64,000 nt of DNA from Dactylonectria macrodidyma (lineage: Eukaryota; Ascomycota; Sordariomycetes; Hypocreales; Nectriaceae). Every line of letters starts with the position of its first letter. Within the stretch, counting starts at the first letter, position 1. Below, in pieces: positions 44,507 through 56,762 of this stretch. Made by a program: the position numbers and the translations under genes. The stretch lies in contig JAGMUV010000017.1 in NCBI GenBank assembly GCA_020744425.1, forward strand, positions 1,364,001 through 1,428,000, in the 5' to 3' direction. Under the pieces are notes generated by a model. It was not told the origin of the DNA and ran no database searches. It saw only the letters and a list, made by a program, of their open reading frames with translations.

Positions 44507-46133
44507 ATGGCGGCCAACTATCCCGCCACACACGAAAAGATCCAGGATGTGAAGGATACACCATGGTTCATCGACAACGCGTTCAAGGCGTCATCAACCA
44601 CCGAGTTCATCGAGCTGCACGACCCGTCGACCAACAACCTGGTGACGCGCGTGCCGCAGAGCACCGACGCCGAGATGCGCGCCGCCGTCGACTCGGCCCA
44701 GCGCGCATTCCCGTCCTGGAGGGCCACGTCGGTGCTGCATCGCCAGCAGATCATGTTCCGCCTCGTCGCCCTCATCCGTGAGAACTGGGACCGCCTCGCC
44801 GCCAACATCACCCTCGAGCAGGGCAAGACGCTCGCTGATGCAAAAGGCGATGTCCTGCGCGGTCTCCAGGTCGCTGAGGCTGCGTGCGGGGCCCCCGAGC
44901 TGCTCAAGGGCGAGGTGCTCGAGGTTGCTAAGGATATGGAGACGAGGACCTACAAGGAGCCATTGGGTGTTGTAGCTGCCATCTGCCCATTTAGTAAGTC
45001 ATCCTCTCAACGAGAATCAACATGATGGGTGTCTACCCCAAAGTCGAGACGGTAGCGCTGACGATGTCATAGACTTCCCCGCCATGATTCCCCTCTGGTC
45101 CCTGCCCATCGCCACCATCACAGGAAACACCATGATTCTCAAGCCCTCAGAAAGAGACCCCGGGGCCGCCATGATCCTGGCAGAATTATGCCAAAAGGCA
45201 GGTTTTCCCGACGGCGTTGTCAACGTCATCCACGGAGCAAAGCAGACGGTCAATTTCATCCTCGATGAGCCGCGCATCAAGGCCATCAGCTTCGTCGGCA
45301 GCAACCAAGCCGGCGAATACGTCTTTGCTCGCGGGTCTGCCAACGGCAAGCGAGTGCAGGCCAATCTCGGTGCCAAAAACCACGCTGCCGTGTTGCCGGA
45401 CTGCAACAAGAACAACTTCATCAAGAGCGTAGCCGGAGCTGCCTTCGGAGCCGCCGGCCAACGCTGTATGGCCCTCAGTACAGTCGTCTTTGTCGGAAAC
45501 ACCAAGGACTGGCTCCCGGATCTCGTCGAGAGCGCCAAGGAGCTGCAGGTCAATGGCGGCTTTGAGTCTGGCGCCGACCTCGGTCCTGTCATTTCGCCCC
45601 AGAGCAAGAGCCGCATCGAGTCGTTAATCGCCTCGGCCGAAGAAGAGGGCGCCAAGATCGTCTTGGATGGACGAGGCTTCAAGCCCGCCAAAGAGATATT
45701 TGCGCAGGGCAACTGGGTCGGTCCCACTATCATCACGAATGTCAAGCCGAGCATGCGCTGCTACAAGGAGGAGATTTTCGGCCCTGTCCTTTTGTGCCTC
45801 AACGTCGACACGTTGGACGAAGCCATCGAGCAGATTAATGCAAACGAATACGGAAATGGGGTCGCGATCTTCACCAGCTCTGGTCCTACAGCTGAATCCT
45901 TCCGTCGCCGCATCGAGGCTGGCCAGGTTGGCATCAACGTGCCTATTCCCGTCCCTCTGCCTATGTTTTCTTTTACTGGCAACAAGAAGAGCATTGCTGG
46001 TGGAGGTGCTAGCACTTTCTACGGACGTCCCGGTGTAAGCTTTTATACTCAGCAGAAGACGGTTACGGCGAAGTGGGCTGAGTCGGATGCTATCGGGACG
46101 AGAGCTGATGTTGCCATGCCTATTCACCAGTAA
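44507..46133 (+). CDS. Methylmalonate-semialdehyde dehydrogenase-like aldehyde dehydrogenase
   Basis: Exons 44507-44993 and 45073-46133 give 515 residues. The start CCACCATGG has an ideal context. MMSDH features are [40 protein letters not shown], the catalytic Cys in [11 protein letters not shown], and [18 protein letters not shown]. This family oxidises malonate or methylmalonate semialdehyde to acetyl- or propionyl-CoA. No clear mitochondrial presequence is seen, and the protein is shorter than typical mitochondrial fungal forms, so it may be a cytosolic paralogue. It converges with the URC4-like gene 114 bp away; malonate semialdehyde is a plausible product of uracil breakdown, so the two may share a pathway. 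Confidence 0.93.
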
Positions 46134-46247
46134 GTGTACTATACCTGTGTCATAGCCATGAATAGTCACCACAACCATAAATAACAAATTCGTAATGCGA
46201 AAGCTGTCATTGATTTTGCCGTGACAAAGTGTTCTATGATAGTTGGA

Positions 46248-47697
46248 CTAATACAGAGTTCCATCGCCTCGAACCAGGATCGGGCTCGACTTCGTGTCTG
46301 GCCTGTACTTGGCAGCCAACTCACGCCCCGATTTCCAACTTCCTGCCTCTAGCATTTGAGCCATGGTCAAAGTGACGCCCTCTTCAGCCAGCTTCGCCGA
46401 CACGACGCCATGCAACTTGTCCAGCAACGCCACCGTCATGGCACGCCACTCCACAATCACGTCGGACGCGGCATCATAGCCAGGCAGAGCCTCTCCCGAA
46501 ATCTTGAGTCCTTCTGCGAGAACGGCTTCCTTGAGCGTCAGAACCTTGAGGTCGACGAACAAGCCCCCGTTGCGGTACTCTGGCAGGCCCGTACCCAGGT
46601 GCGCGTTGTTCCACTTGAAACCGAGGAGTCGCACGAACGGCACCATCAGCGAGTAGGCGAGCCATTGCGTCAGCTTGTGAAACGGCTGGATCGTGTTTCT
46701 CGGGCTCTTGTCGTCGGCCCTTTGAGCGAGCACGGCCAGGGGCCACGCGTCGCCGATGGGCTCGCCGTCGATGGCGGTGCGGTCCTTGGGCCACGAGGGG
46801 ATCAGCGCGCGTTGGAGGCTCGACCAGAGGTCTTCGTAGTCTAAGGTGTCGGGAGAGGTGGCCCGCTGGGTCAAGTAGTCTTGAGACGCGAAGCCATAAG
46901 CATGATTTGCCGTAGGAGTAATGGGTTACAGGTTCACTCACCAACAATCTGTCCAGGACGGCCAGCGTCTCCAAAGATGTCGGGGAGCTTCAGCAACGAT
47001 GCGCCGACGTCTTTGAGCAACTGCACTCTAGAAGCCACGCCGACCATGGGGTTCTCGGGGGAGATTTGAAAGAACCCATTGAACTCTTCCTCCGTCAGCG
47101 ACAAGAGACCCTTGCCTGCGATGAAGAGTTAGCAGTGCGACATAGAAAGCCCGCGTATGGGATAATCATTACCGTCGACCTGGTCAGGCTTCGCGCCCTT
47201 GGATACAAACGCCCCGGCCTTGAACATATACAGCGACGCAACGGCGATGCCCTCGCTTCGGACGTAGTAGTCTTCTGTCCCAGGCTCTTTGAAGCGCCAG
47301 TGATCGCCGGCGCCCGCGTCTAGCAGCACCGAGACGAAGAAGAGGTCAATCAAGCGTCGCGTGACCTCTTTCTTGTCATCGCCAGCCCAGCTTTTGACTA
47401 GCTCATCCACGCGCGGCTTGCCTCCGACGTCGAAGTGCTGCCAGCGACCGTGGGGCGGGATGCTGTCGAACTTGTCGGGGCCAAAGTCACGCTGCATTCG
47501 TAAGATTTTGAAATTATAACTGGGGTGGAGGATGAAATCACCTTGATGACGTTGATGACGAAATCGGATACGTCGTCCATGCGCGAGGGGTCGTAATCGA
47601 AGTGGTTCAGCTCGCCCTTGTCGGCCGCCTCAAGCACCCTGGCCGCGTTGGCGCGGACCGCCTGTAGCGAGAGGAGATAGTCTCTATCGGTTGTCAT
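46248..47697 (-). CDS. URC4/urg3 family protein (DUF1688), uracil catabolism
   Basis: Exons 47542-47697, 47173-47491, 46942-47115 and 46248-46879 join in frame to 426 residues, the family length. The family pattern is clear: LLSLQAVRANAARVLEAAD, LNHFDY, RDFGPDKFDSIPPHGRWQHF, LIDLFFVSVLLDAGAGD, YVRSEGIAVASLYMF, and near the end EWRAMTVALLDKLH. URC4 is required in yeasts for use of uracil as nitrogen source through the URC pathway; its chemistry is not settled. The intron ends at 47492, 47116 and 46880 fit GT-AG, the last with an AAG acceptor. The protein should be cytosolic, with no signal peptide or membrane segment. Confidence 0.88.
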
Positions 47698-50359
47698 TGT
47701 ATTGAGGATGTGACAAGAACTATCTCGTCGTGTTGTGATGTGATTGATGATGTTGAGAGCCTCGATGCTTTGTGCTTTGTGCTTTGTGCTTTGTTGGGGT
47801 CTTGGAGTGCGGCCCGGAGCTTGCCGCCATGACAGTGTCGGTGAGGGCCGAGCCCATCTCATAGGTTCGTCCTCTCCACCCCGCTGCATAATCCGGGGGG
47901 TACAAGAGCAAGACAAAAAGCCTTAATAGGGTTTAAACAGATAAGCCTGCTGTAATTCGTAGGTCGGTGTTTCTCCAGCTGGCAGTGCATCCTTGGGAGC
48001 ACATGACTGCGCTGTCTTATCTGCAGGTCGCTATAACTACACACCCGAGACGTGTCCCTTATTAGTGAGACGGAGTTATGCATGCATGCATTGATCAGCA
48101 GCCAATCCAATTGACTCCCCAAAAGAGACGATCAGAGTTATCGAAGAAGGAATTGATTCCTAAGTTCTCGTGTTGTAGAGTAATTATGAAGAACATCAAG
48201 TTCAGTGTCCCCGGATTCTTGCCCCATTATTCGCGTTTTAGCCTAACGAATGCTGGAACGGGCAAGATTGGTGCACGGTCGCGTCGCATTGAGGTTGGAG
48301 GACGAGAGCCGTTTGGGGTTTGCAATCGTACATCCAGGGTTAGTTTTTCCAAATCAATAACTCTCAGAATACTATTGACACCTATGCTTCAATACAGTGG
48401 AATTAAATGTGGGAAATTGACTGACAGAAGGCATTTTACTCTTCATCTGAAAGGACTTATCTGGCCAAAATACCCAGAGCCATGCCGGTTACTGTCGCCC
48501 ACAGGAACGTTACATACGGCATATGACCCTTGTCAGGGGCGCCGCACACGGGAGTTAGTCCAGGTGAGGCTGGAAGTATCAGTTTTCGGGACTCCAATCA
48601 ATTGTTCTAGTGTGAGCATGGGAGTTCTTAACCCAGCTGTGGTGGGCGAAGCCATGTGGCGACTGGAGACCAACAAATGCGCCTAGTCCATTTCTAAACC
48701 ACGCCTTTTCCATTCGACCAACATTCCCATCGCATTTATTGTATTGGAACAGTACCCCTTCACAACTCAATTGGGGCATACGGGCTCTATGAGAGTCACG
48801 ATTCTTGCTCTCGGAGTAAGTGTTGGTTGCTTTCGAGACACCAAGAAATGACACGGTTACGGGCGCGAATACAAGATATTGCGTTGTCAAAGATGGAATA
48901 TATCATTATATAGAGCCATTGTTCATTAGCCACAAGCATGCCAACCGAGTCATTAATATGCATCGTTTAGAAGATCCAAGCTACCTCATTATCTTACACA
49001 GTTGGAGGAGGCATGAACCTCATGCCGCTATCCGTTGCATGATTCATCGCATAACCGATTTCGAAATGGAACAAGCATTGAAGAGCTTCCCTACTCTAAC
49101 ATGGCATTGAGAATCAACATGGTTGCTCAAGCTGCTCATAGCCCTTGGCTACCCCGAGTAGCTGACCCTCAAAACTCTTCGCCCGATGAAGAAAAATAGA
49201 ATAACGGACCCATAAGACATGATATATTATCCGAGTATCCAGCTCATCAGCCATGAATACCGACTTCCCAATACCACTTGAGTTGCAACGCATTGAGCAG
49301 ATGGTTGCTCCAGGTTGTCGATGTTGCAATGTCCCCACGGCAGACCTAACAAGGATCAATCAAGGGCCGTGGCGTTTTCAGCTTTGCCAACGGCTTTTTC
49401 GAAAGACATCCCTCCTTGCAGGGCAGTCCCCAGAAGAGAAAGCCGCAAGGATCATAATCCATCGTATGTTTAGGAACCAGACATGCGCAGTTTAAGGGCG
49501 AGCAAAGAACGCGGAGCCCTGCGTCATACGCGGAGCCCGGCAACGTGTCCCGGCCCCATAGCTTTCGTAGTTTGCGGCTCGGGCTTTCGGGAATAATACG
49601 CGGCTGTTGCGGCTCGCATCCTTTGACTAGGTAGGGGGTTGGCCCCATAGACTTGCAGATGCAATTTGCGTACCGGGTACCCGTTCCCTTTCTCTAATGC
49701 AAACCGGGCTGTGATTGTGAGCCTATCGCCGTGTCCACGAGAGCGAGTGCAAAGCCCGACCGCTTAGGGGTGTCTCTTTGGCAACTCCCTCTTTTCTAAA
49801 CAGCGCAAAGTACCATCGGCACTTGCATCGGAGTGTATAAAGTTTCCGACGTACCGGGTTGGGTTTGGTCGAACACCTCACCCCCACGACTCTCCCCTAC
49901 AGGATGCGTCAACCACCCTCGCCTTGCGTTTGGTGAACCCAGATTAAGATCGCATAGCACTGCCAGTCATGTAGACACTAGGACAATTGCCCCTGTAGAG
50001 CCCACTGGAACCGAAAAGCTGGCCCTTTGCGTTTCAACCATGTGCAAATTGTCACATCCAGGATGTTGCGCCCCATGGGAGCGGTGGCACCATGGATCCA
50101 CATGAGAGAAGTCAACCTGCATGATAGCAAGGTGCTAGTGGTTTGCTAACAAGGTCACAACCGCCTAGCTGTTTTAGTTCAAGAGCGAGGAAGGGCCATT
50201 GATACTGCTAGACCATGTTAGTTCCCCATGGCGTCAAGGATCACGACGAAGCAGATGTAAACCGTATGGGTATATATACAGAAAGCACGCCAGCGTCTAG
50301 GTTGGTAACCCACCTTGCCCTGAACCAAGGTTTCTTCTAAAACTCCCCTCGTGTACAAA
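47698..50359. other. 2.7 kb gene-poor stretch
   Basis: No gene can be supported. The 202-codon frame at 48078-48686 lacks any domain, secretory signal or codon pattern and is probably chance. A TATATATA element at 50271-50278 lies about 82 bp before the broken O-methyltransferase start and is probably its old promoter. The rest shows no structure I recognise. Confidence 0.4.
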
Positions 50360-51759
50360 ATGGCCTCACAGACCCAGAATATCATCGACGTCCTCGACGG
50401 CGTCAGCCATGGCTCATTCACTAACGAGGTAGAGCGCCTGCGCGTTCGTGCGGCGGCGCGTCGCCTTCTCGCTCGTGTTGAGTCGCCCTATGAGCGAGCA
50501 TGGGGTTTTTGCTTGGCCAGCCTGTCGTCTTTGCTGCCCTGCAGACCTATATCGATCTTGGTCTCTGGGGTAGCTGGAATGCGGCCGGAGGTGGTGAGAA
50601 GACCATCGATGAACTGCTCAAATTTGCCGAACGTGATGTTGAGCCAGACTTGCTGCGTAATTATTCCTGCATCCCATAAACACACTCAACTATTGTGAGG
50701 TGCTTCCCATAATCACAGACTTACACCCAGCGCACAGGTCGCTTCCTCCGCCTACTAGCTGCCTTTATTGTAGTTGAAGAAACAGCCGAAGACACATTCA
50801 AGCCCACTCCGTTCTCGGCCGCCATTGGTGACGAGAGCACCAAGGTCCGCGCGTCACTTGAAGCAGCGTAAGAATTGCTTATTTCTCTCTCTTAACTTTT
50901 CCATCTGTTTTCAGATAAAGTAATTAATTTTTCCTACCAGCAACTACCAATACATATTGGCCGGTCACAACCTACCCAAGTACCTAGCCAAAACAGGGTA
51001 CAGGGGACCCTCAGGAGCCGATGACAACAACCACTCGGGAAGCGACCCGGACGGTCTCAACTTCTTCGGACGACTACAAAAGAGCCCCGAATGCTATGAG
51101 GCTTTCACGGGCCACATGGAGGCATGGACCGCGTGGAAGACGCCATGGACTAAGCTATTCGACCCCAGCAAGCTCATCGATGGTGCCCATCTCGAGGATG
51201 GCTCGCCCTCGTCGTGGATCTGGGTGGCAAAACTGGTATCGACATCTCCCACGTCCTCAACGCGAGGCCAGATCTGTTTGCTGGAGCGCTGGTTCTGCAG
51301 GATCTTCCCGAGATCATCGCTTGAGTTAAGGTTGAATGACAAGATTATCGTTATTGTTTACGACTTCTCTCTTCCTTAGTCTGTTAAAGGTGAGTGGTTA
51401 TTTCTCGGCCTTGAAACTCCCCAGTCACTAACATGCAAGCTGCAGGAAGCAGAGCCTACTTTATGCACGCGGTCCTTCACGACTGGCCGGATGACAAGGC
51501 TACCGATTTGCTAAAGAATACTCGCGATGCCATGGCCAAGGGCTACTCCAAGCTCTTTGTTTATGACATCGTGGTGCCTCCCACGGGCGCGAGCATCAGC
51601 CAAACTAATATGAACGTGAACATGATGTCGCTGTTGTCGGCTTCTGAGCGCACTAAAAGCCAGTGGGAGAAGCTACTGACCTGTGCTGGCTTTAAGATTG
51701 TTAACTTCTGGCCCGACCCTCAGGAGTATGAGATGTTGATCGAGGCTGAAATAGCTTAG
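50360..51759 (+). pseudogene. Broken O-methyltransferase gene (secondary-metabolite type)
   Basis: Pieces in all three plus frames fit one fungal SAM-dependent O-methyltransferase of about 400 residues. The N-terminus reads ASQTQNIIDVLDG to AWGFC; at 50513-50514 one base is missing, after which another frame continues with GQPVVFAALQTYIDLGLWG. A middle part (NYQYILAGHNLPKYLAKTG) lies in a third piece, and near 51200 the frame shifts again into VVDLGGKTGIDISHVL, the SAM-binding motif, which soon reaches an in-frame TGA at about 51323. The C-terminal catalytic part (FMHAVLHDWPDD) is intact from 51451. Two introns between the pieces still have good splice sites. Several independent lesions make decay more likely than sequencing error. 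The original role was probably methylation of a polyketide or similar product. Confidence 0.8.
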
Positions 51760-51944
51760 CTGCCAATTAAGGGTTGAAAATGGACAGCGTTGAATAATGA
51801 CAACAAATAGACCATAAGTTTGACTTAGGGATAAAATTCCCACATATTTTGGCATTATTAAAACATTATACTGTATTTCCTGTGACCTGCACACGTTAAA
51901 TGACAAAGTACACGTGTCAATGAGGCGCCCCGGACCCACGCTGC

Positions 51945-54900
51945 TCAGGCACTCTGGTTGTCGGTCGCCGCAATCAAATATCTCAACGTTTGCTTATACG
52001 ATTCTCCGATTCCCCAAGTCCTTGTAAACTCTGATACCTCCACCGGGGCGTCACTTGGGAGACTCTTTGGATCCCTAGAGAGCATTCGCACACCTTCTTT
52101 CAGAATCTTCCTGGGTGCTCCTGCGCTGCAAATGTCTCCCACTCTGTGCATGTAGCCTGAGATCTTGTGTCCAAGACGGACGTACATCTGTACCATTTCG
52201 TCATCACAAGGCCGGTCGAGATGAACAAAAGTTGGGTCTGGTTCCTCCTCTGATTCCTCATCCGCCACTGAATCATTTTGCGCCTGTCGGCTAGGGTTGG
52301 TTTCCGAAGAAGACGGCTCACAACTTGCTGCGGCAGAATCGGGCCTTCCTTGCGCCCTGATAGACTGAGTGGACACACTATATGCCCATGTTGCCAGAGT
52401 GGCAATGTAAATTGCAAATGGCTCCAGGAAGCCATCGCTGCTATATCGACGCACATGCCACAATAGGCCTCCGGCATGGAACATGGATAACCTTGCCTTG
52501 AATTGATCCCGAATAGCCCATTGCCGAAGGTGATTGCATGCTTCTTTATACCTAGTATCGTCCTGCACTCGAATTGTAGTAATCGGTGACGATGCCGCAG
52601 CCACGTACTGCATGTGCTTGGTCGGCGTGAGCAGAAGCAAACGGGAGAGATGGAGATGCAATATCGTAGGATGTTCCCATCCTCCCGCCCCTGTGGCAGT
52701 TTCGTTTGCATTCCAGTGAAGAATATCAAGGCAATCACAAGCACTATTTCTCCATTTCGATATAATGGGTAGCGATGGAGGCCATGTTTCTGATACGGGC
52801 TGGGTGACAGTACGAGACTGTATCTTGGCACTTGGTATCCAATTCGACAAACGACTCTGTTCATGGCGTAAGACGTCCTTCGTTCTCCGAATAATTGTGT
52901 AAATGAGCAGGATATGACTGAAATCGCCGAGCCTTGGTGGGAGTCGCTTCTCCATATACAGGATCTCGGTCGCTTCGAGGAGTGTCATTGAGCCTAGTAA
53001 GGTTAATCTCACAACAATTCCGGTGAGAGGAGCAACATGAAGCCCACCAACCTTCATTCTTCTCTTTTCTATTAATTTCATTCGGGTTGAAGCCATCCCA
53101 GAAATGATTTGAACACGGGAGAGGCGAGGCGGCGTCACTGAGCTGCAGCAAGGGCGAGCAATTGAACTCGAGTACAAAAACCGAGTCGAGTAGCTTTGCA
53201 AATCATTAGCAATCACTTTTAAACGGGGTTTAGGCAGAACAACCCACCCACAACATCATTTTTGTTCTGATTTGAGACTCAGTTTCCAACCAGCGGGAAG
53301 CCTGGCCTTCACTCTCAGTAGTCGGATCGGGTTGACGGTCTAATTCTGGCAGATAGTGCTCAGCTTTGAACTGCTGCATGAAGTGGTGTCGGTTTTCAAT
53401 CGCCCATTTGATCATCTCGCTATCTCCACTATGAGCCATACAAACAAGAGCGAGAATGCCAGCCTGTAAACTGAGCAAGTCATGATACTCGGTCGCCGGC
53501 TCGAGGCCAGTAGGCGTCCAGAGCTGTCCACTGTCCACTGGATTTTGGATGCGAAACATTGCATGATCTTTGAGAAGACGGAGTATTCTGCCTCTCGATA
53601 TGACGGCCGGAGCTTCACGGGAGTAGCTAGCCCCCAAAGCTGATACAGCAAGAAGTAGTACCCAGCTATCTGGCTTCTCGAACAGGTTCGGGCTCTTACG
53701 CAAAAATGGGTACGTGGGATGAAAATTCTCAAAGTATTGGCGAACAAATACTCGAATGTGAACCAAAGGAGGAACTTCCGTCAAACTGGAGCTCATAGAG
53801 AGCGTTTGAATGTCCGAATGAATCTTTTGAAGCATATACTGGTATGCATAGTCAGGAACGAGCTCTGCAATAGATGCACCAGAGCCTTTGGAACTAGGCC
53901 CCGAAGTAGCTCGATTTTCGTTCATTGTTGCCTCAACTGCACCATTGTCTGAGGTTGCGCCAGTTATTGCGTGTCTGTGCGTCAAGAGTCCTCTAAATGG
54001 AGCTCTCGTATCATCTCCATCCACGTAGAGCCTTCCCTCTGTCATCTTTGACGAAACAGACCTAGAGGAGTCCGTCTCCGGAGATGCAATTGTCTGTTCC
54101 CCTTCTGCCAGACAACTGCGAAGAGTTTGAGTCGAAAATAATGCCTCCGGGTTCAAAAGCCGTGTATCTCCGGTCGGATCAGGCTGCATAGAGTCTTGAA
54201 CCGGTTGCACAGAGTTGAATGGGAAGTAGAACCCCATGTCTGCGTTTCCAGTGTCTCCGTAGGACATTGCTGCTAGCTGGTTGTCCCAATCAGGTATGTG
54301 TTGGTACTGAGGAGAGAGCCAATTCAGGGTCGATATACCCAGCGCCTCACCCTCAAATGTTGATTCTTGAGCAAAGCTGGCACGATTGTCGATACCAAAA
54401 GACGTGCCGGCAGTTTCTTGGTGCAATTCGCCATCCATAGCATTGACTCCTGGTGTCCATAATGCCGTGCTGGGGCCTTTCTGTTGCAGGACAAGACTAT
54501 TGTCATCGACAACATCCGTTTGAGGTGTTCCTTCCGTGCTCGTTTGTATCGTAGCAGAGGCATTGTTCAGTGCTGTGCTGAGTTGACTGGATGCGTCGCG
54601 GCTGTCGCCATGGCTCGAGAAAAAACGCTTGCGTTTTCTAGCTGCTGGATAACTGCAACCCAGGCCTCTTTCATGACACCGCTTGCATGGCATTCCTTTG
54701 GAGCAACGAACACGGCTCGTTGCGCACCCTTGGCATGCCCTGGCGGAAGCGCCAAGGGGTTCCAAGGCATTCTGCGAGTGAGAGAAAGCGTGGCGATGCA
54801 GGACATCCAACCGTGAGAAACACTTTCCGCATTGCAGACACTTGTAAGGCTTCTCGTGTGTATGCCCTCGAATATGGCGTGTGAGGTGTTCTTGACGCGC

Positions 54901-54960
54901 AAAGACACTCCCACAGATGTGGCATTTGTTGGCCGGGCCCGCATCCTGACTGCCAGTCAT
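51945..54960 (-). CDS. C2H2 plus Zn2Cys6 dual DNA-binding transcription factor
   Basis: Exons 53248-54960, 53052-53193 and 51945-52993 keep frame and give 967 residues. The N-terminus has two C2H2 fingers ([21 protein letters not shown] and [21 protein letters not shown], joined by THEKPYK) followed at once by a Zn2Cys6 cluster ([20 protein letters not shown]). A long linker precedes a fungal-specific regulatory domain beginning near [21 protein letters not shown], continuing across the introns ([19 protein letters not shown]). The first intron uses GTGGGT with an AAAG acceptor at 53194, chosen because it alone restores the conserved LLxLSDA segment. It is nuclear and probably a pathway regulator; the neighbouring decayed methyltransferase may be a former target. 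Confidence 0.9.
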
Positions 54961-55661
54961 TTCGCGATCGGAAGCCTGACTTGCTTTCCGAAACGCAACA
55001 GTATCTCTCAATCTCGGTGGTCAGAATACAAGGGCCAGGCCTTGCAGGCACATGAAGTCGTTTCGAAGTAGGCGAAACATGTGCCCACTCGCCTGCGGGG
55101 ATACGAGGCTAATCGTTGCGAGCGACAACGCCAAGAACGCTTCCAACAATTCCAATTTAACTCGAGGGTGCGGCTGACTTGGTGGGTCCATTGAGGCGCC
55201 AAGGTATTTGTGGATCCTGGGCGACCAATCAAAGCGAAACGGAGAGGGCATCTTAGGACGGATTTTCTTTCCGCCGTGTGGCTCTGCTGACTCATCCAGC
55301 CTGCCCTAGACCTCCGGCTATCGCCAACCATCGACAAAATAACTAGAAGTAAGCATGAACAAAATACTCAAAATATGTACTCAAATTTTAAATGCCTCAA
55401 TTTTCCGGGTTTTATAGCTCTATTGAGTTTCATCTCATCGTTCTTGGCGAGCACCAAATTTAAGACAGGGAAGTATTGGGATTGAGGGAGGGTTTCTTCG
55501 AAGCGACCAAGCCCAAAGGCTAAGCTAAGCAAAAATTGAATCACCATGTAAAGTTAACAATTCAGAACCCGCATGTATTGGAATATTCTGTGGCTGCATT
55601 ATTGGACATCTCCACTGCTGACACTAGAAATGCAGTTGGATTACCTCAAACCTCACTGCCC
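54961..55661. other. Intergenic, no recognised gene
   Basis: The upstream region of the C2H2/Zn2Cys6 gene. The frame at 55008-55337 on the minus strand has no recognisable content. Confidence 0.3.
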
Positions 55662-56028
55662 TCAAACGGCCTTCAGCTTACAGCAGCATAACAGCGCCGC
55701 CAACCACCGCACCGCCACACCGATCAGGGCAGCATTCTGCGTCATGACTGGCCCAGCTGCATTATGTGTGTTGCTGGCTGTTTGTGTCGCTTCAGATTTC
55801 GCCGAGCTCGTGCTAGACTCTATCGAGCTCACTGTAGAGGCTCTGGCGGGCAACGGAGGGTAGATGTCGTCTTGGCAGAGTCGACATCTACAACTGACAC
55901 ATCCATTGGGTCAAGTCCCCAGTACCAGTACCGGGAGGATGTATCAGTATGTTGGTCTGAGTGACAGCATCGGCGGCTGCAGAGGCCAAGGTGCCCGAAA
56001 AGGCGAGGAGTCAGAGAAGGCGAGCCAT
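55662..56028 (-). pseudogene. Relic of a small GPI-anchored secreted protein
   Basis: Starting at the ATG at 56028, a signal-peptide-like opening is cut by TGA at codon 6 and then resumes as LLAFSGTLASAAADAVTQTNI. A frame change follows and gives DPMDVSVVDVDSAKTTSTLRCP, a pattern recalled from fungal secreted proteins with an Ala-Thr-Thr-Tyr core. The last piece, a Ser/Thr-rich stretch (SSIESSTSSAKSEATQTAS) then NAALIGVAVRWLAALL, is the usual GPI-anchor tail. The cysteine-rich centre of such proteins is missing. The stop at codon 6 could come from CGA to TGA, a C-to-T change. The overall picture is decay plus deletion; the family call is from memory. Confidence 0.5.
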
Positions 56029-56762
56029 CGTGTCGATATTCCTCTGCAACCGCCCTGATGAGAGTGCGAGATTCACAATATTTACGGCAAAAGGTTAGAA
56101 AAGTATACTGGCTGGTATTGTAGGGACTGAGAATACGGGTGGATTTTAAATAACTCTCTAGCTCCTGTTTCACGTTGACGCTACAGTCCAGCGACCCTCC
56201 TGTCAAAGCTCTCACCGCTCCACAGAAGGACCTCCAACATCGTGCAGGATGTTGTTTCCCTAGGAATCCTTGCAATTGCCAAAAAGACTGTGCGCACTCA
56301 AATTCTTGGTTTTGCTGATCGATCAGTCTAATTGTATATGAGTTTTATCTCAAAGCTTTCGCATCTTTTGTCAAGGTGTTCGTGTTCTTCACAATGAGTC
56401 TCTCAGGGTCAGTTTAAAGGCGAAGCGGCGGCTCGAGAGAATTCAAGGCCTTTGGCCATTGAGTCGTTTCAAAATAACCATCAATACTGTTACTAGTCGG
56501 TCATGCGAGGCTGAGTCAAGCTGGAGCTAACACGCACTTTTAAGTAGCGGTATCGGGACGGACTCGGCATCTTCCCGAGCCCCGGACCAACCCTCCGACA
56601 GCACCTTTCAATGCCCCTGCGACTCAGATTCATGAAATGACAACAACTAAGGATTATAATTTCCTTGACTGCAACCTCAATTCGTGTTCGAAAAACTGTG
56701 AAGTAGCTGTATGTCCGCTCCTACAAGGGCGAGCTGCTGACACAACGGCAAAAACACAGTTC
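56029..56762. other. Intergenic, no recognised gene
   Basis: No open frame with recognisable content. It contains the 3' flank of the broken kinase-like gene. Confidence 0.3.

Noticed and set aside
48078..48686. 202-codon plus-strand open frame in the gene-poor stretch
   Set aside because: No recognisable domain, secretory signal or coding-like composition; length alone is weak support.
50506..50522. A very short intron to explain the frame change in the O-methyltransferase
   Set aside because: A GT...AG span of about 16 nt is too short for a fungal intron; a one-base loss explains the frame change.
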